This document shows positions 1 through 8,012 of a stretch of 39,221 bases of DNA, piece after piece. Source of the DNA: Ch71 sp050945695 (GTDB taxonomy: Bacteria; Chloroflexota; Anaerolineae; DRVO01); assembly GCA_050945695.1 (NCBI GenBank), contig JBMNTK010000004.1, forward strand, positions 1 to 39,221. Reading direction: 5' to 3'. Both the position numbers and the translations under genes were made by a program. The notes under the pieces are model-generated. The model had not been told where the DNA came from and did no database searches. It saw only the letters and a program-made list of their open reading frames with translations. The first letter of the stretch is position 1; every line of letters starts with the position of its first letter.

Positions 1-462
1 CACCAGTAGCTCTGGCCGGTGCATCATGGCCTGGATGAGCCCCACCTTCCGTTTGTTTCCCTGGGACAAGTTGGAGATGCGGTGCCGGAGCCCCAGGTTG
101 AGCCGGGCTGCCAGCTCTCGCACGTATCCCCAGTCCACGCCGCCGCGCAGATGGGCGAAGTGACGCAGGAGCTCCGCCGCCGTCAGGTTCTCATACAGCG
201 TCAGCTCACCGGGAAGATAGCCCACGCGCCGCTTGATCTCCCGGCTCCCCTCGCGCGAGTCCAGGTCCAGCACCTGCGCTAAGCCGGAGGTAGGGCGGAT
301 GAAGTCCATCAGGATGCGGATGGTCGTGGTCTTGCCGGCCCCGTTGGGCCCGAGGAACCCAAAGACCTCGCCCCTTTGGACCTCGATGCTCAGGTCGAGT
401 ATGCCGCGGTTCTTGCCGTAGTACTTGGTGAGGTTGTCGGTCCGGATTACCGCCTGGCTCAT
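1..462 (-). CDS. ABC transporter ATP-binding protein (ABC-2 export type), 3' part outside window
   Basis: This is the N-terminal 154 residues of an ABC ATPase; the gene runs off the left edge. The ATPase would power a membrane exporter of the ABC-2 (drug/antibiotic or polysaccharide) type. Visible motifs: an aromatic residue in KYYGK (13-17) for adenine stacking, Walker A GPNGAGKTT (38-46), and the ABC signature LSQGNKRK (132-139). The segment after Walker A reads GYLPGELTLYENLT, a Q-loop variant without the usual Gln, which I recall from other members of this exporter branch. The ATG at 462 is preceded by GGGAG at a suitable distance. Walker B and the H-loop are out of view. The permease partner is expected beyond position 1. 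Family call firm; substrate unknown. Confidence 0.93.
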   Translation of the reverse strand, partial: MSQAVIRTDNLTKYYGKNRGILDLSIEVQRGEVFGFLGPNGAGKTTTIRILMDFIRPTSGLAQVLDLDSREGSREIKRRVGYLPGELTLYENLTAAELLRHFAHLRGGVDWGYVRELAARLNLGLRHRISNLSQGNKRKVGLIQAMMHRPELLV

Positions 463-694
463 CCTCGTCTCCCCCGGCTGGATGGGACTCCCCCGTTCTA
501 GAAAGGCCTCAGTCAGGTACGCTTGATCCCGGCCCCTGCACGCGCTTTGTCGCCGTTTGGGCAGCACACACGCCGCTCAGCGGGCGCTGTCAGGCCGGTT
601 CGAGCGAAATCGCGCGCGTATAGGTAGGCAACTGCGCCCGAGCGATGCCCCACTCCACTGAATATGAGCAAGGTTTGTGCCTATTGCCACAGAT

Positions 695-1474
695 TCAGGC
701 GCCGCTGCTGGTCTCTAGTTGAACATCAGCAAGCTCCAGCCAGGCAGCCTCCGGGGTGCTGAGGTTGCCAAACCTCAGCCGGCCACCGGGTGGCAGAGAG
801 GCGTACTGATTGTCCACCCACAATACCAGGCCCAATGGGCCCCGCGGAGAGACGGGGGTCTGGAAGATCACCTCACCGTCTAGGCCAAACGAGACCTGCT
901 CCGGCTGCCAGGTCAGGGAGTAGGTATGCCAAGCGGTGACGTCGGCATCCACCACGGCGGCATCCTCCCTGATGAAGCGGCGGGCCAGCCGGCGCAGGAT
1001 GCGGGCAGTGGGTGACAAGAACAGACCCGCTGCCAGCGGTGCGGCCAGCACCAGCACCGCCGGCGGTAGCGGCCGCGAAGAGAACGTGGCCGCGAGGAAG
1101 CCGCATGCTGGGTGATCGTCGTGTAGAGCCAGGTGGTTGGGGGGCGAGGCGTGGAAGAACCAGACGGCATCAGGCAGGGCGGGCAGCCGCCTGCCCGAGC
1201 CCCGGACCGTGAGGCTGGCACCGAAGGGGTCGTTCCAGAAGCCGAAGCCCCAGGTGCCCAAGAGGTCGGGGGCCGAGGCGCGCGCCCGCAATGACAGGCG
1301 CAGAGGCGGGCTATGGGGGAAGTCGCTTCGGGTGCGACACTCGGCGTAGTCGTCCAGCTGCGCCAACCGGTAGCCCCGCGCCTCCCCCGGCGGCAAGTAC
1401 AGGCGCCACTGACCCACCCCGATCGGCGTCACCTGCCCGCCTCCGGCCGCGCGAGCCCTAAGGTCAACTGCCAT
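695..1474 (-). CDS. Concanavalin A-like / GH16-fold protein of unknown function
   Basis: 259 residues. The C-terminal part (about 182-225) has the pattern of a GH16-type jelly-roll strand region: AWHTYSLTWQPEQVSFGLDG followed by PRGPLGLVLWVDNQYA. The N-terminal part carries WGFGFWNDPFG (75-85), also typical of laminarinase-like folds. I do not see the GH16 catalytic ExDxxE motif, so enzyme activity is doubtful and a sugar- or surface-binding role is possible. Oddly, a hydrophobic stretch followed by arginines (about 136-167) lies in the middle of the fold, like a membrane hairpin. Start ATG 1474 is chosen because GGAGAG lies just upstream and it overlaps the preceding methyltransferase by 11 bases; an upstream in-frame ATG at 1510 is less likely. 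It is the last gene of a three-gene operon. Confidence 0.72.
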   Translation of the reverse strand: MAVDLRARAAGGGQVTPIGVGQWRLYLPPGEARGYRLAQLDDYAECRTRSDFPHSPPLRLSLRARASAPDLLGTWGFGFWNDPFGASLTVRGSGRRLPALPDAVWFFHASPPNHLALHDDHPACGFLAATFSSRPLPPAVLVLAAPLAAGLFLSPTARILRRLARRFIREDAAVVDADVTAWHTYSLTWQPEQVSFGLDGEVIFQTPVSPRGPLGLVLWVDNQYASLPPGGRLRFGNLSTPEAAWLELADVQLETSSGA

Positions 1475-2123
1475 CTGCTCTCTCCAGCACGAATACGGGG
1501 ACGGTGGCACCGCCGAGCCTATGCTTGATGACGCTGGCCCGGAAGCCGGCCTCTCGCGCCCGCTCCCCGAACCGCTCCAGCACCTGGTCGGTGGCGCCGG
1601 GCCGGGTCAGCCAGGGAAGCCGCGCCAGAAGGGGATGGTGTATCTCCACTAGCAGGCCGCCTACCACCAGCCGGGAAGGGCCGGGTCGTAGCACTCGGCG
1701 GACCTCGGCCAGGACGGCAGCGCGGCCGATGTAGTCACTGGGGAAGGTGGACACCACCGAATCGAAGACGCCGTCGGGAAAGGGCATGTGGGCCGCATCG
1801 GCACGAACGCGAGGGACCTGAACCCCGGATCGGCGTAGCCGGCGGGTGGCCACGCGCTGCATCTGGGATGACCGCTCCAACCCCCACGGTTCCAGCCCGC
1901 ACCGGGCCATCTGCACCAGGAGGGCGCCGGTCCCGTACCCGAGCTCCAGTACCCGAGGCCCGCGCACGTGCTGCACGACGGTGCTCCGCCATCGGTCCCA
2001 TTGGCCGCCGCTCACCAGGTAGCTGACCGGGTCGTAGGCCCAGGCGAACTCGTGGTAGAGCCGCTCCGCCGCCCAGAGGTACAGCCTGGCCCAGGCGGGC
2101 CGACGGGGCATACTCAGGCCCAC
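1464..2123 (-). CDS. Class I SAM-dependent methyltransferase
   Basis: 219 residues with a Rossmann-type SAM-binding domain: motif I VLELGYGTG (58-66), an acidic residue ending strand 2 (GLER), the DAAHMPFPDGVFDSVVSTFP region typical of Methyltransf_11/25 proteins, and the post-motif VLRPG. It would transfer a methyl group from SAM to an unidentified small molecule. The start is a GTG at 2123; an ATG at 2111 is also possible and neither has a strong ribosome-binding site. It sits 3 bases after the small membrane peptide gene and overlaps the next gene by 11 bases, so the three are probably co-transcribed. Substrate cannot be read from the sequence. Confidence 0.88.
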   Translation of the reverse strand: MGLSMPRRPAWARLYLWAAERLYHEFAWAYDPVSYLVSGGQWDRWRSTVVQHVRGPRVLELGYGTGALLVQMARCGLEPWGLERSSQMQRVATRRLRRSGVQVPRVRADAAHMPFPDGVFDSVVSTFPSDYIGRAAVLAEVRRVLRPGPSRLVVGGLLVEIHHPLLARLPWLTRPGATDQVLERFGERAREAGFRASVIKHRLGGATVPVFVLERADGS

Positions 2124-2126
2124 GGC

Positions 2127-2279
2127 CTAGCCCAGGACACTGGCATCAGAGAAGAACCACCCGAAGAGCCCCAGCCCGGCGCACAGGCAGCCGCAGACCA
2201 AGAGCAACAGGGCGAGGGCCAGCAGGGCAGGGATCACCCAGCCGGTGCTGCCACCATCGGACGAGGGTTGAGCTGCCAT
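2127..2279 (-). CDS. Small single-pass membrane peptide (50 aa)
   Basis: A short gene encoding about 50 residues: a polar Ser/Gly-rich start, one hydrophobic helix (roughly WVIPALLALALLLLVCGCLC) and a short tail ending ASVLG. The two or three Cys in the helix could be palmitoylation-like or structural, but this is not diagnostic. The ATG at 2279 has GGGAG 7 bases upstream, which favours it over an in-frame ATG at 2420. It heads the operon with the methyltransferase. Function not recognised; it may be a membrane anchor or regulator peptide. Confidence 0.6.
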   Translation of the reverse strand: MAAQPSSDGGSTGWVIPALLALALLLLVCGCLCAGLGLFGWFFSDASVLG

Positions 2280-2460
2280 GGCACGACTCCCGGAGGCCCG
2301 GGTGCGCCCGGGCGGTGGTAGGCTGACCAGCCTGTCCGCCAGTCTATAGCCGGCCTGGGGCATGGGGTCAAACCGGATCGAGGTGGCCCCTGCGGGGTGC
2401 GTCTCATCACTGAGGGCCAAAGCCGCGGGATACCTGCGGAAAGCCGGCCCTGTGACGTGG

Positions 2461-2537
2461 GTGTAGGGGCGGACAGGCTGTCCGCCCGTGGGGCAGGCGC
2501 AGTGGCCTGCCCCTACCCAGACGTCGTCGGCGGCCGA
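2461..2537. repeat. Interspersed hairpin repeat, copy 1 (GTAGGGGCGGAC family)
   Basis: Begins GTGTAGGGGCGGAC, forms inner stems GGCGGACAG/CTGTCCGCC and GGGGCAGGC/GCCTGCCCC, and ends CCCTACCCAGACGTCG. A second, slightly shortened copy lies at 2660-2727. I recall similar sequences scattered between genes in Chloroflexota genomes; here I can only show two copies. Confidence 0.7.
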
Positions 2538-2541
2538 ATCA

Positions 2542-2620
2542 GCCCGCCGCAGGGCGGGCTTCGCCCGGGGGAAATCCCGGTCGGGATTTCCCCTAGGTAG
2601 CCGGGGGGTTCAGCCCCCGG
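2542..2620. repeat. Three tandem hairpins between the two repeat copies
   Basis: Three perfect stems follow one another: GCCCGCC/GGCGGGC (2542-2548 with 2553-2559), GGGGAAATCCCG/CGGGATTTCCCC (2568-2579 with 2582-2593, a 12-bp stem) and CCGGGGG/CCCCCGG (2601-2607 with 2614-2620). Together with the flanking repeats they fill most of the 508-base gap 2280-2787, in which I see no gene. They could act as bidirectional terminators for the genes on either side or be mobile REP-like units. Confidence 0.65.
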
Positions 2621-2659
2621 CGACAGCGTGCCCCGGGCAGGCACGGGACGCGATCATGG

Positions 2660-2727
2660 GTGTAGGGACGGACGACCCTGTCCGCCCCCGGGGGCAGGCC
2701 CCTACCCGGACGTCTCCGGCGGTCAAA
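2660..2727. repeat. Interspersed hairpin repeat, copy 2
   Basis: Matches copy 1 (2461-2537) in its outer parts: it begins GTGTAGGGACGGAC and ends CCCCTACCCGGACGTC, followed by a similar CGGCGG sequence, but the internal GC-rich part is shorter. Same orientation as copy 1, about 200 bases away. Confidence 0.68.
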
Positions 2728-2787
2728 GGTCCCAAGCGCTAGGCACGGCGGGCATCTTTAGGCGCTCGCTCTCCCCGGCCCCATCCC

Positions 2788-3933
2788 TCACCGACTCTCC
2801 GTCCCGTGGTACTCGCCGTTGAACCAACTCTGCACCGCCGCCCGCAGCCGCCTCCACAACCGCCGCGAGAACGAGCGCAGCTCTGCCACCCGGTAGTGGG
2901 CGCGGTAGTAATAGATGCGCCAGCGCTTGGGCGGGGCGGCCGGTATCCTGCTCCAGCGTACCGCCACCGCTCCCCAGGTGAGCCCGGCGCCAAACCCCAC
3001 CAACACCAGCAAGTCCCCCTCATTGATCCGACCATCGGCGATGGCCCGGCAGAGGGCAATCGGAATCGAGGCCGCAGAGGTGTTGCCGCACCATTCCACC
3101 GTCTCCACCACCCTCTCCGGCCCCAGCCCCAGGGAACGGGCAGCCGTCTCGGTGATGCGCCCGTTGGCCTGATGGGGAATGAGCAAAGAGACGTCCCCGA
3201 CCTCCAGCCCCACCCGGGCCAGCACCTCGCGGGTGGACCGCTCCAGGGCCTTGACGGCGAAGCGATACACCTCCCGGCCTTCCATGCGCACGTAGTGCTG
3301 CCGTTCGGCGACCGTCGCTTCGCAGGTGGGCAGGCGGGCCCCGCCGGCAGGCACGTAGAGCAAGTTGGCCCCCGAACCATCAGAGCCCAAGTAGGTGCCC
3401 AGGATGCCGCCGGGGTTCTCAGCCGCCTGCAGCACCACCGCTCCGGCGCCGTCCCCGAAGAGCACACAGGTGCTGCGGTCCTCCCAGTCCACGAATCGGG
3501 AGAGGGTCTCGGCCCCGATCACCACCGCCAGACGGGCGCTGCCGGCACGGATGGCCTGCTCGGCCTGGGCCAGGGCGTAGACGAATCCCGTGCACCCGGC
3601 ACTGATGTCGTAGGCGGCCGCGCCCCGGGCGCCGATGGCGTCCTGTACCAGGCAGGCAGTGGAGGGGAACACGTACTCCGGGGAGATGGTGGCCACGATG
3701 ATCAGGTCAACCCGGCTCGGCTCCACCCCCGCCACCTGCAGAGCCCTCCGGGCCGCCTCGATGGCCATGGTCCCGGTGCTCTCACCGGGCGCAGCGATGT
3801 GCCGCTCCCGGATTCCCGTGCGTGAGGTTATCCATTCGTCGCTGGTGTCCAGCCGGGACGCGAGATCGGCGTTGGTGAGCACTTTCTCGGGCAGGTAGGA
3901 GCCCCAGCCCACGATGTGAGCAGTCAATGGCAT
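2788..3933 (-). CDS. fabH: 3-oxoacyl-ACP synthase III (FabH/KAS III family) with C-terminal extension
   Basis: 381 residues. The FabH catalytic triad is present: Cys114 in SAGCTGF, His254 in LIPHQAN and Asn284 in CGNTSAAS. FabH condenses an acyl-CoA primer with malonyl-ACP to begin fatty-acid synthesis; paralogues prime polyketides or make long hydrocarbons. The family norm is about 320-330 residues and the domain ends near WGAVAVRW (320-327). The last ~50 residues (RIPAAPPKRW to the end) are an extra basic, aromatic tail that could bind membrane or a partner. The gene stands alone, without fabD/fabG/acpP neighbours, so a specialised role is possible. Start ATG 3933 has GGAAG about 7 bases upstream. 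It is divergent from the GntR regulator gene. Confidence 0.9.
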   Translation of the reverse strand: MPLTAHIVGWGSYLPEKVLTNADLASRLDTSDEWITSRTGIRERHIAAPGESTGTMAIEAARRALQVAGVEPSRVDLIIVATISPEYVFPSTACLVQDAIGARGAAAYDISAGCTGFVYALAQAEQAIRAGSARLAVVIGAETLSRFVDWEDRSTCVLFGDGAGAVVLQAAENPGGILGTYLGSDGSGANLLYVPAGGARLPTCEATVAERQHYVRMEGREVYRFAVKALERSTREVLARVGLEVGDVSLLIPHQANGRITETAARSLGLGPERVVETVEWCGNTSAASIPIALCRAIADGRINEGDLLVLVGFGAGLTWGAVAVRWSRIPAAPPKRWRIYYYRAHYRVAELRSFSRRLWRRLRAAVQSWFNGEYHGTESR

Positions 3934-4090
3934 GGCAGGCTTCCAGGTGTAGGAGCTGAAGGAGGCTGGGCATCGCGCCCACGAGGCTGAGGATCATCGT
4001 TGACCCGGCCACTACAACATAACTGAGAACACGCGCGGGTGCCCATAGTTGCTAACTGGCAGATGGAACACGAGCCCCCCGCACCCGGGC

Positions 4091-4120
4091 TTGTCAAGGC
4101 TGGCAGCCCCGGTGTATGCT
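4091..4120 (+). promoter_or_regulatory. Candidate sigma-A promoter of the GntR gene
   Basis: TTGTCA (4091-4096) and TATGCT (4115-4120) are separated by 18 bases. This places the transcription start at about 4127, inside the palindrome described next. Confidence 0.45.
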
Positions 4121-4126
4121 GGGGCC

Positions 4127-4148
4127 GTGATATATCACGCGTATATCA
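4127..4148. promoter_or_regulatory. Palindromic operator, probable autoregulatory GntR site
   Basis: GTGATATATCAC (4127-4138) is a perfect 12-bp palindrome. It overlaps a second inverted repeat made of TGATATA (4128-4134) and TATATCA (4142-4148). It lies between the candidate -10 and the GTG start at 4161, where a bound dimer would block initiation. Regulation of tdh by the same site is inference. Confidence 0.6.
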
Positions 4149-4160
4149 AAGGGTTCATCG

Positions 4161-4814
4161 GTGACAGGGCACAAAGAACGGGCCTATGAGGCCCTCAAGG
4201 AAGAGATCATGTCGGGAGCGTGGCCTCCCGGCACCCAGCTCTCGCCGGACACCATAGCCGAGAGCCTGGGCATGAGCCGCACCCCGGTTCGGGATGCCCT
4301 CCAAGCTCTTCAGCAGGAGAGACTGGTGGAGGTCATCCCTCGGCGCGGCTACTTCGTCAGCCGCATCACCGTCCGGGACGTGGAAGAGATCTTCGAGCTG
4401 CGTCTGATCCTGGAGACGGCCGCTGCCGAACGCGCCACCAACCGCATCTCCCCGGACGAGATCGAGCGTCTGGCCAGGCTTTCTAGCCGGTACGTGGCCG
4501 GTGATATCGAAAGCTACAAGGCCTACCTGCGCGAGAACCGTGAGTTCCACGTGGCGGTGGCGGCAGCCACAGGCAACCGGCTCCTGGAGGAGACCCTGGC
4601 CCGCATCCTCGATCAGATGCGGCGCTTCCTCGTCCTCCGGCTCGAGCTGAGCCAGGACGCCGACGACATGCTCGCCGAGCACTACCTGCTGCTGGACGCC
4701 TTCCGGGATCGTGACCCGCAGCGGGCAGCGGAGTATATGCGCGTAGCTATTGAACACGCCCGCGATGCGGTGCTGGAGTCCGTCTTCCGACACGGCAAGG
4801 ACTGGGCAGTTTAG
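4161..4814 (+). CDS. GntR-family transcriptional regulator, FCD subfamily
   Basis: 217 residues. The N-terminal winged helix-turn-helix (about 5-68) shows the GntR pattern: ALKEEIMSGAWPPGTQLS, then AESLGMSRTPVRDALQALQ, then RRGYFV. The C-terminal FCD effector domain has the usual metal-binding histidines, His130 (ENREFH), His174 (AEHYLLL) and His199 (AIEHARDAV). FCD regulators sense small carboxylates or amino-acid catabolites and usually repress their own neighbourhood. The start is a GTG at 4161 with AAAGGG 7 bases upstream. The next gene encodes a threonine-dehydrogenase-like enzyme, so an amino-acid catabolite is a reasonable guess for the effector. Confidence 0.93.
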   Translation: MTGHKERAYEALKEEIMSGAWPPGTQLSPDTIAESLGMSRTPVRDALQALQQERLVEVIPRRGYFVSRITVRDVEEIFELRLILETAAAERATNRISPDEIERLARLSSRYVAGDIESYKAYLRENREFHVAVAAATGNRLLEETLARILDQMRRFLVLRLELSQDADDMLAEHYLLLDAFRDRDPQRAAEYMRVAIEHARDAVLESVFRHGKDWAV

Positions 4815-4822
4815 TAGGGAGG

Positions 4823-4915
4823 CCACGGAGGCACCGAGACACAGAGGGACTGATGGGCTCCGGAGGCTTCGGCCCGTCCGTTGTTCGCTTTCTCTCTGCC
4901 TTCGTGTCTCTGCGG
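4823..4915. repeat. Imperfect inverted-repeat element (CCACGGAGG...CTCTGCGG type)
   Basis: The left arm 4823-4847 (CCACGGAGGCACCGAGACAC...) and right arm 4891-4915 (...TTCGTGTCTCTGCGG) are imperfect inverted copies around a GC-rich centre. I recall related arms as short interspersed elements in many environmental genomes. It fills the space between the regulator and the dehydrogenase gene. A related element is at 10305-10407. Confidence 0.5.
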
Positions 4916-4931
4916 CCCATGGGGTGAGGTC

Positions 4932-5996
4932 ATGAAGGCATTGGTCAAGGCTGAAGCGGCCCCGGGGCTGGAGGTGCGAGAACTACCCCAGCCGAAGATT
5001 GGGCCGCGGGACGTACTGGTCAAGGTGCGGGCCTGCTCCATCTGCGGCACCGACCTCCACATCTACCGGTGGGACCAGGCCGGCAGTGGCCGGCTGCGCC
5101 CGCCCATGGTCATCGGCCACGAGTTCTGTGGCTACGCCGTGCAGTGTGGCCCCGAGGTTACCTCCATCAAGGAAGGCGACTTCGTCAGCGCCGACAGCCA
5201 CTTGCCCGACTGGAGCTGCCGCGTCTGCCGCAACGGGCTCCCTCACATATGTGCTAACCTGCAGATCCTAGGCATAGACCGGCCGGGCGCCTTCGCCGAG
5301 TATGTCTGCCTGCCCGAGACCTCCCTCTGGGTCAACGACCCCGAGCTTGACCCGGCCATGGCCAGCATCCAGGACCCCATGGGCAACGCCGTGCACGCCA
5401 CCCTGATCGAGCCCGTGGCCGGCCGCTCGGTGGTGATCTTCGGCGATGGTCCCACCGGGCTGGGGGCAGTGGCCGTGGCTCGCGCGGCGGGAGCGGACAC
5501 GATAGTGCAGGTGGGGCTGTCAGACTACCTGCTCGATATCGGCCGCCGGCTGGGTGCTACGGCGAGCGTTCACGCCGGCCGGCAAGACGCGGTGGAGGAA
5601 GTGGCCCGCCTGTGCGCCGACGGAGCCGACGTAGCGCTGGAGATGAGCGGTAGCGCGGTGGCGGTGCGCCAGGGGCTCGAGTGCCTGCGGCCAGGCGGCC
5701 GCTTCAGCGCCTTTGGCCTGACCAATGGCCCCGTGGAAGTGGACCTGACCAACCAGGTTGTCTTCAAGGGGGCCCGCATCTTGGGCATCACCGGGCGGAT
5801 CATGTGGGACACCTGGTATCAGATGGCCGGGCTGCTGCGTTCCGGCGGGCTCGACTTCGGGCCCATCGTGACCCACCGGCTGCCCTTCGATCAGTGGCAG
5901 CATGCCTTCGACCTGCTGTTGGCCCCCGACCGCCAGGCAGCTAAGATAGTGCTGTTTCTGGATGAGGATGACGAGATGCTGCGCTCACTCTCGTGA
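4932..5996 (+). CDS. tdh: Zinc-dependent L-threonine 3-dehydrogenase-like enzyme
   Basis: 354 residues of the medium-chain dehydrogenase family. The catalytic zinc site is visible as Cys38 in CSICGTDLH, with His63-Glu64 in IGHEFCG. The NAD-binding motif is GDGPTGLG. The segment ILGITGRIMWDTWYQM is typical of threonine dehydrogenase, which oxidises L-threonine to 2-amino-3-ketobutyrate. The gene for the next enzyme, Kbl, lies downstream at 6744, which supports this call over sorbitol or generic alcohol dehydrogenase. In the structural zinc loop the first of the four usual cysteines is Asp93; Cys96, Cys99 and Cys107 remain. Start ATG 4932 has GAGG just upstream; an earlier in-frame ATG at 4881 falls inside the repeat and is rejected. 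Confidence 0.87.
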   Translation: MKALVKAEAAPGLEVRELPQPKIGPRDVLVKVRACSICGTDLHIYRWDQAGSGRLRPPMVIGHEFCGYAVQCGPEVTSIKEGDFVSADSHLPDWSCRVCRNGLPHICANLQILGIDRPGAFAEYVCLPETSLWVNDPELDPAMASIQDPMGNAVHATLIEPVAGRSVVIFGDGPTGLGAVAVARAAGADTIVQVGLSDYLLDIGRRLGATASVHAGRQDAVEEVARLCADGADVALEMSGSAVAVRQGLECLRPGGRFSAFGLTNGPVEVDLTNQVVFKGARILGITGRIMWDTWYQMAGLLRSGGLDFGPIVTHRLPFDQWQHAFDLLLAPDRQAAKIVLFLDEDDEMLRSLS

Positions 5997-6122
5997 AGGC
6001 AGCCCGGGCATCGAGCTTGGCGGGATTAACTCGTTGCCTGCTAAGGGAGAACCCACGGGGTAGGAATCTGCCTCGGGTGGCACCAGAACACACCAGAAGA
6101 ACAGGCTGGGATCAGGCGAATC

Positions 6123-6305
6123 TCAAACCTTCTCCCATTCCTCCCGAGTGATCCCGGCCTGGCGTAGGATCCGAGCTAGTAAGTCAGGGCCGATATCGCT
6201 CTGGTGGGGATTGGGGAGGGCCACTCTCGTCTCCGCTCTGACCATGTACTGGTGTCGGCCGCCAACATATGGGTCGAAGCCTAACATAGTGAGGACATGA
6301 ATCAG
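6123..6305 (-). CDS. hicA: HicA-family toxin, non-standard start
   Basis: A short reading frame encoding a HicA mRNA interferase. HicA is a dsRBD-like RNase that cleaves mRNA when free of HicB. Visible: LGFDPYVGGRHQYMV with the likely catalytic His18, then ALPNPHQSDIGPDLLARILR and QAGITREEWEKV at the end; these match the GG(R/K)HQYMV branch of the family. The usual N-terminus has a few more residues before the first helix. No ATG, GTG or TTG is available at the expected place, because an in-frame TAA lies at 6318-6320. A strong AAGGAGG (6313-6319) is 7 bases from a CTG at 6305 (60 residues); the first in-frame ATG is at 6287 (54 residues). It is either a CTG-started gene or a 5'-eroded toxin. 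It follows hicB on the same strand. Confidence 0.72.
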   Translation of the reverse strand: MIHVLTMLGFDPYVGGRHQYMVRAETRVALPNPHQSDIGPDLLARILRQAGITREEWEKV

Positions 6306-6338
6306 GTCAACGCCTCCTTATAGGCCCGAAGGGAGGCA

Positions 6339-6584
6339 CTAAGCCGCTGCCTCCCGGCCGATCTTGAGGCTGATACCGTCTACCTCAGGAAGGGAGTGTC
6401 CGAGGTGCAGTCCCAGTAGGATCCAACCCTCTAGGACCTCCTGCAACTGCTCTCGGCAGGCTTCAAGCGTATCGGCAGTAGCGTACACACCCTGGAAGCC
6501 GGGGATCTCCCCGTAGTATGTGCCGTCAGGCAAGATCTCGTAAGTGGCATGGCCTAAGGCGGCATGGATGTACCTGGTTAGCAT
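6339..6584 (-). CDS. hicB: HicB-family antitoxin
   Basis: 81 residues. The HicB RNase H-like fold is recognisable from YEILPDGTYYGEIPGFQGVY, then ATADTLEACREQLQEVLEGW and GLHLGHSLP. The protein neutralises HicA. I see no clear C-terminal DNA-binding domain, so autoregulation may use another region or be weak. Start ATG 6584 has AAGGAG 7 bases upstream; upstream in-frame residues to 6641 are not needed by the family. hicB precedes hicA, and the pair is inserted in reverse orientation between tdh and kbl. The surrounding DNA looks less GC-rich than its neighbours, which fits acquisition by transfer (inference). Confidence 0.85.
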   Translation of the reverse strand: MLTRYIHAALGHATYEILPDGTYYGEIPGFQGVYATADTLEACREQLQEVLEGWILLGLHLGHSLPEVDGISLKIGREAAA

Positions 6585-6614
6585 GCAGATACTCCTTCCA
6601 AGGATACAGACAAG

Positions 6615-6641
6615 GCTATATCCTCCCACATGCAGGGTCAA
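6615..6641 (-). promoter_or_regulatory. Candidate hicBA promoter
   Basis: On the minus strand TTGACC (6641-6636) is followed after 15 bases by TATAGC (6620-6615). The spacing is short, so this is a weak prediction. It lies about 30 bases upstream of the hicB start. Confidence 0.3.
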
Positions 6642-6743
6642 GCTTGGGGGCTCATCGGGCCTCCACCTTGGCGCCTCAGGGGAGGACGGCTAGGATGCTA
6701 CCGGCTTCGTCTGTGGCCTTTGACCCACTGAATGGGAGGCACC

Positions 6744-7934
<1,191 letters not shown>

Positions 7935-8012
7935 GCCATAGCGAGCCGCCTCTTGGAGCGCGGGCTCCCCACCACTAGGCGCCATGGAATGCAAGATCGG
8001 CCAGGAGGTCGC

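Noticed and set aside
695..1474. Active GH16 beta-glucanase
   Set aside because: The fold-like strands are visible, but the catalytic ExDxxE motif is not, so only a fold-level call is made.
2461..2727. CRISPR array
   Set aside because: Only two repeats of unequal length, internally palindromic and separated by hairpins rather than uniform spacers.
2806..3825. Plus-strand open frame of 339 residues
   Set aside because: Antisense of fabH; low-complexity composition with no recognisable domain.
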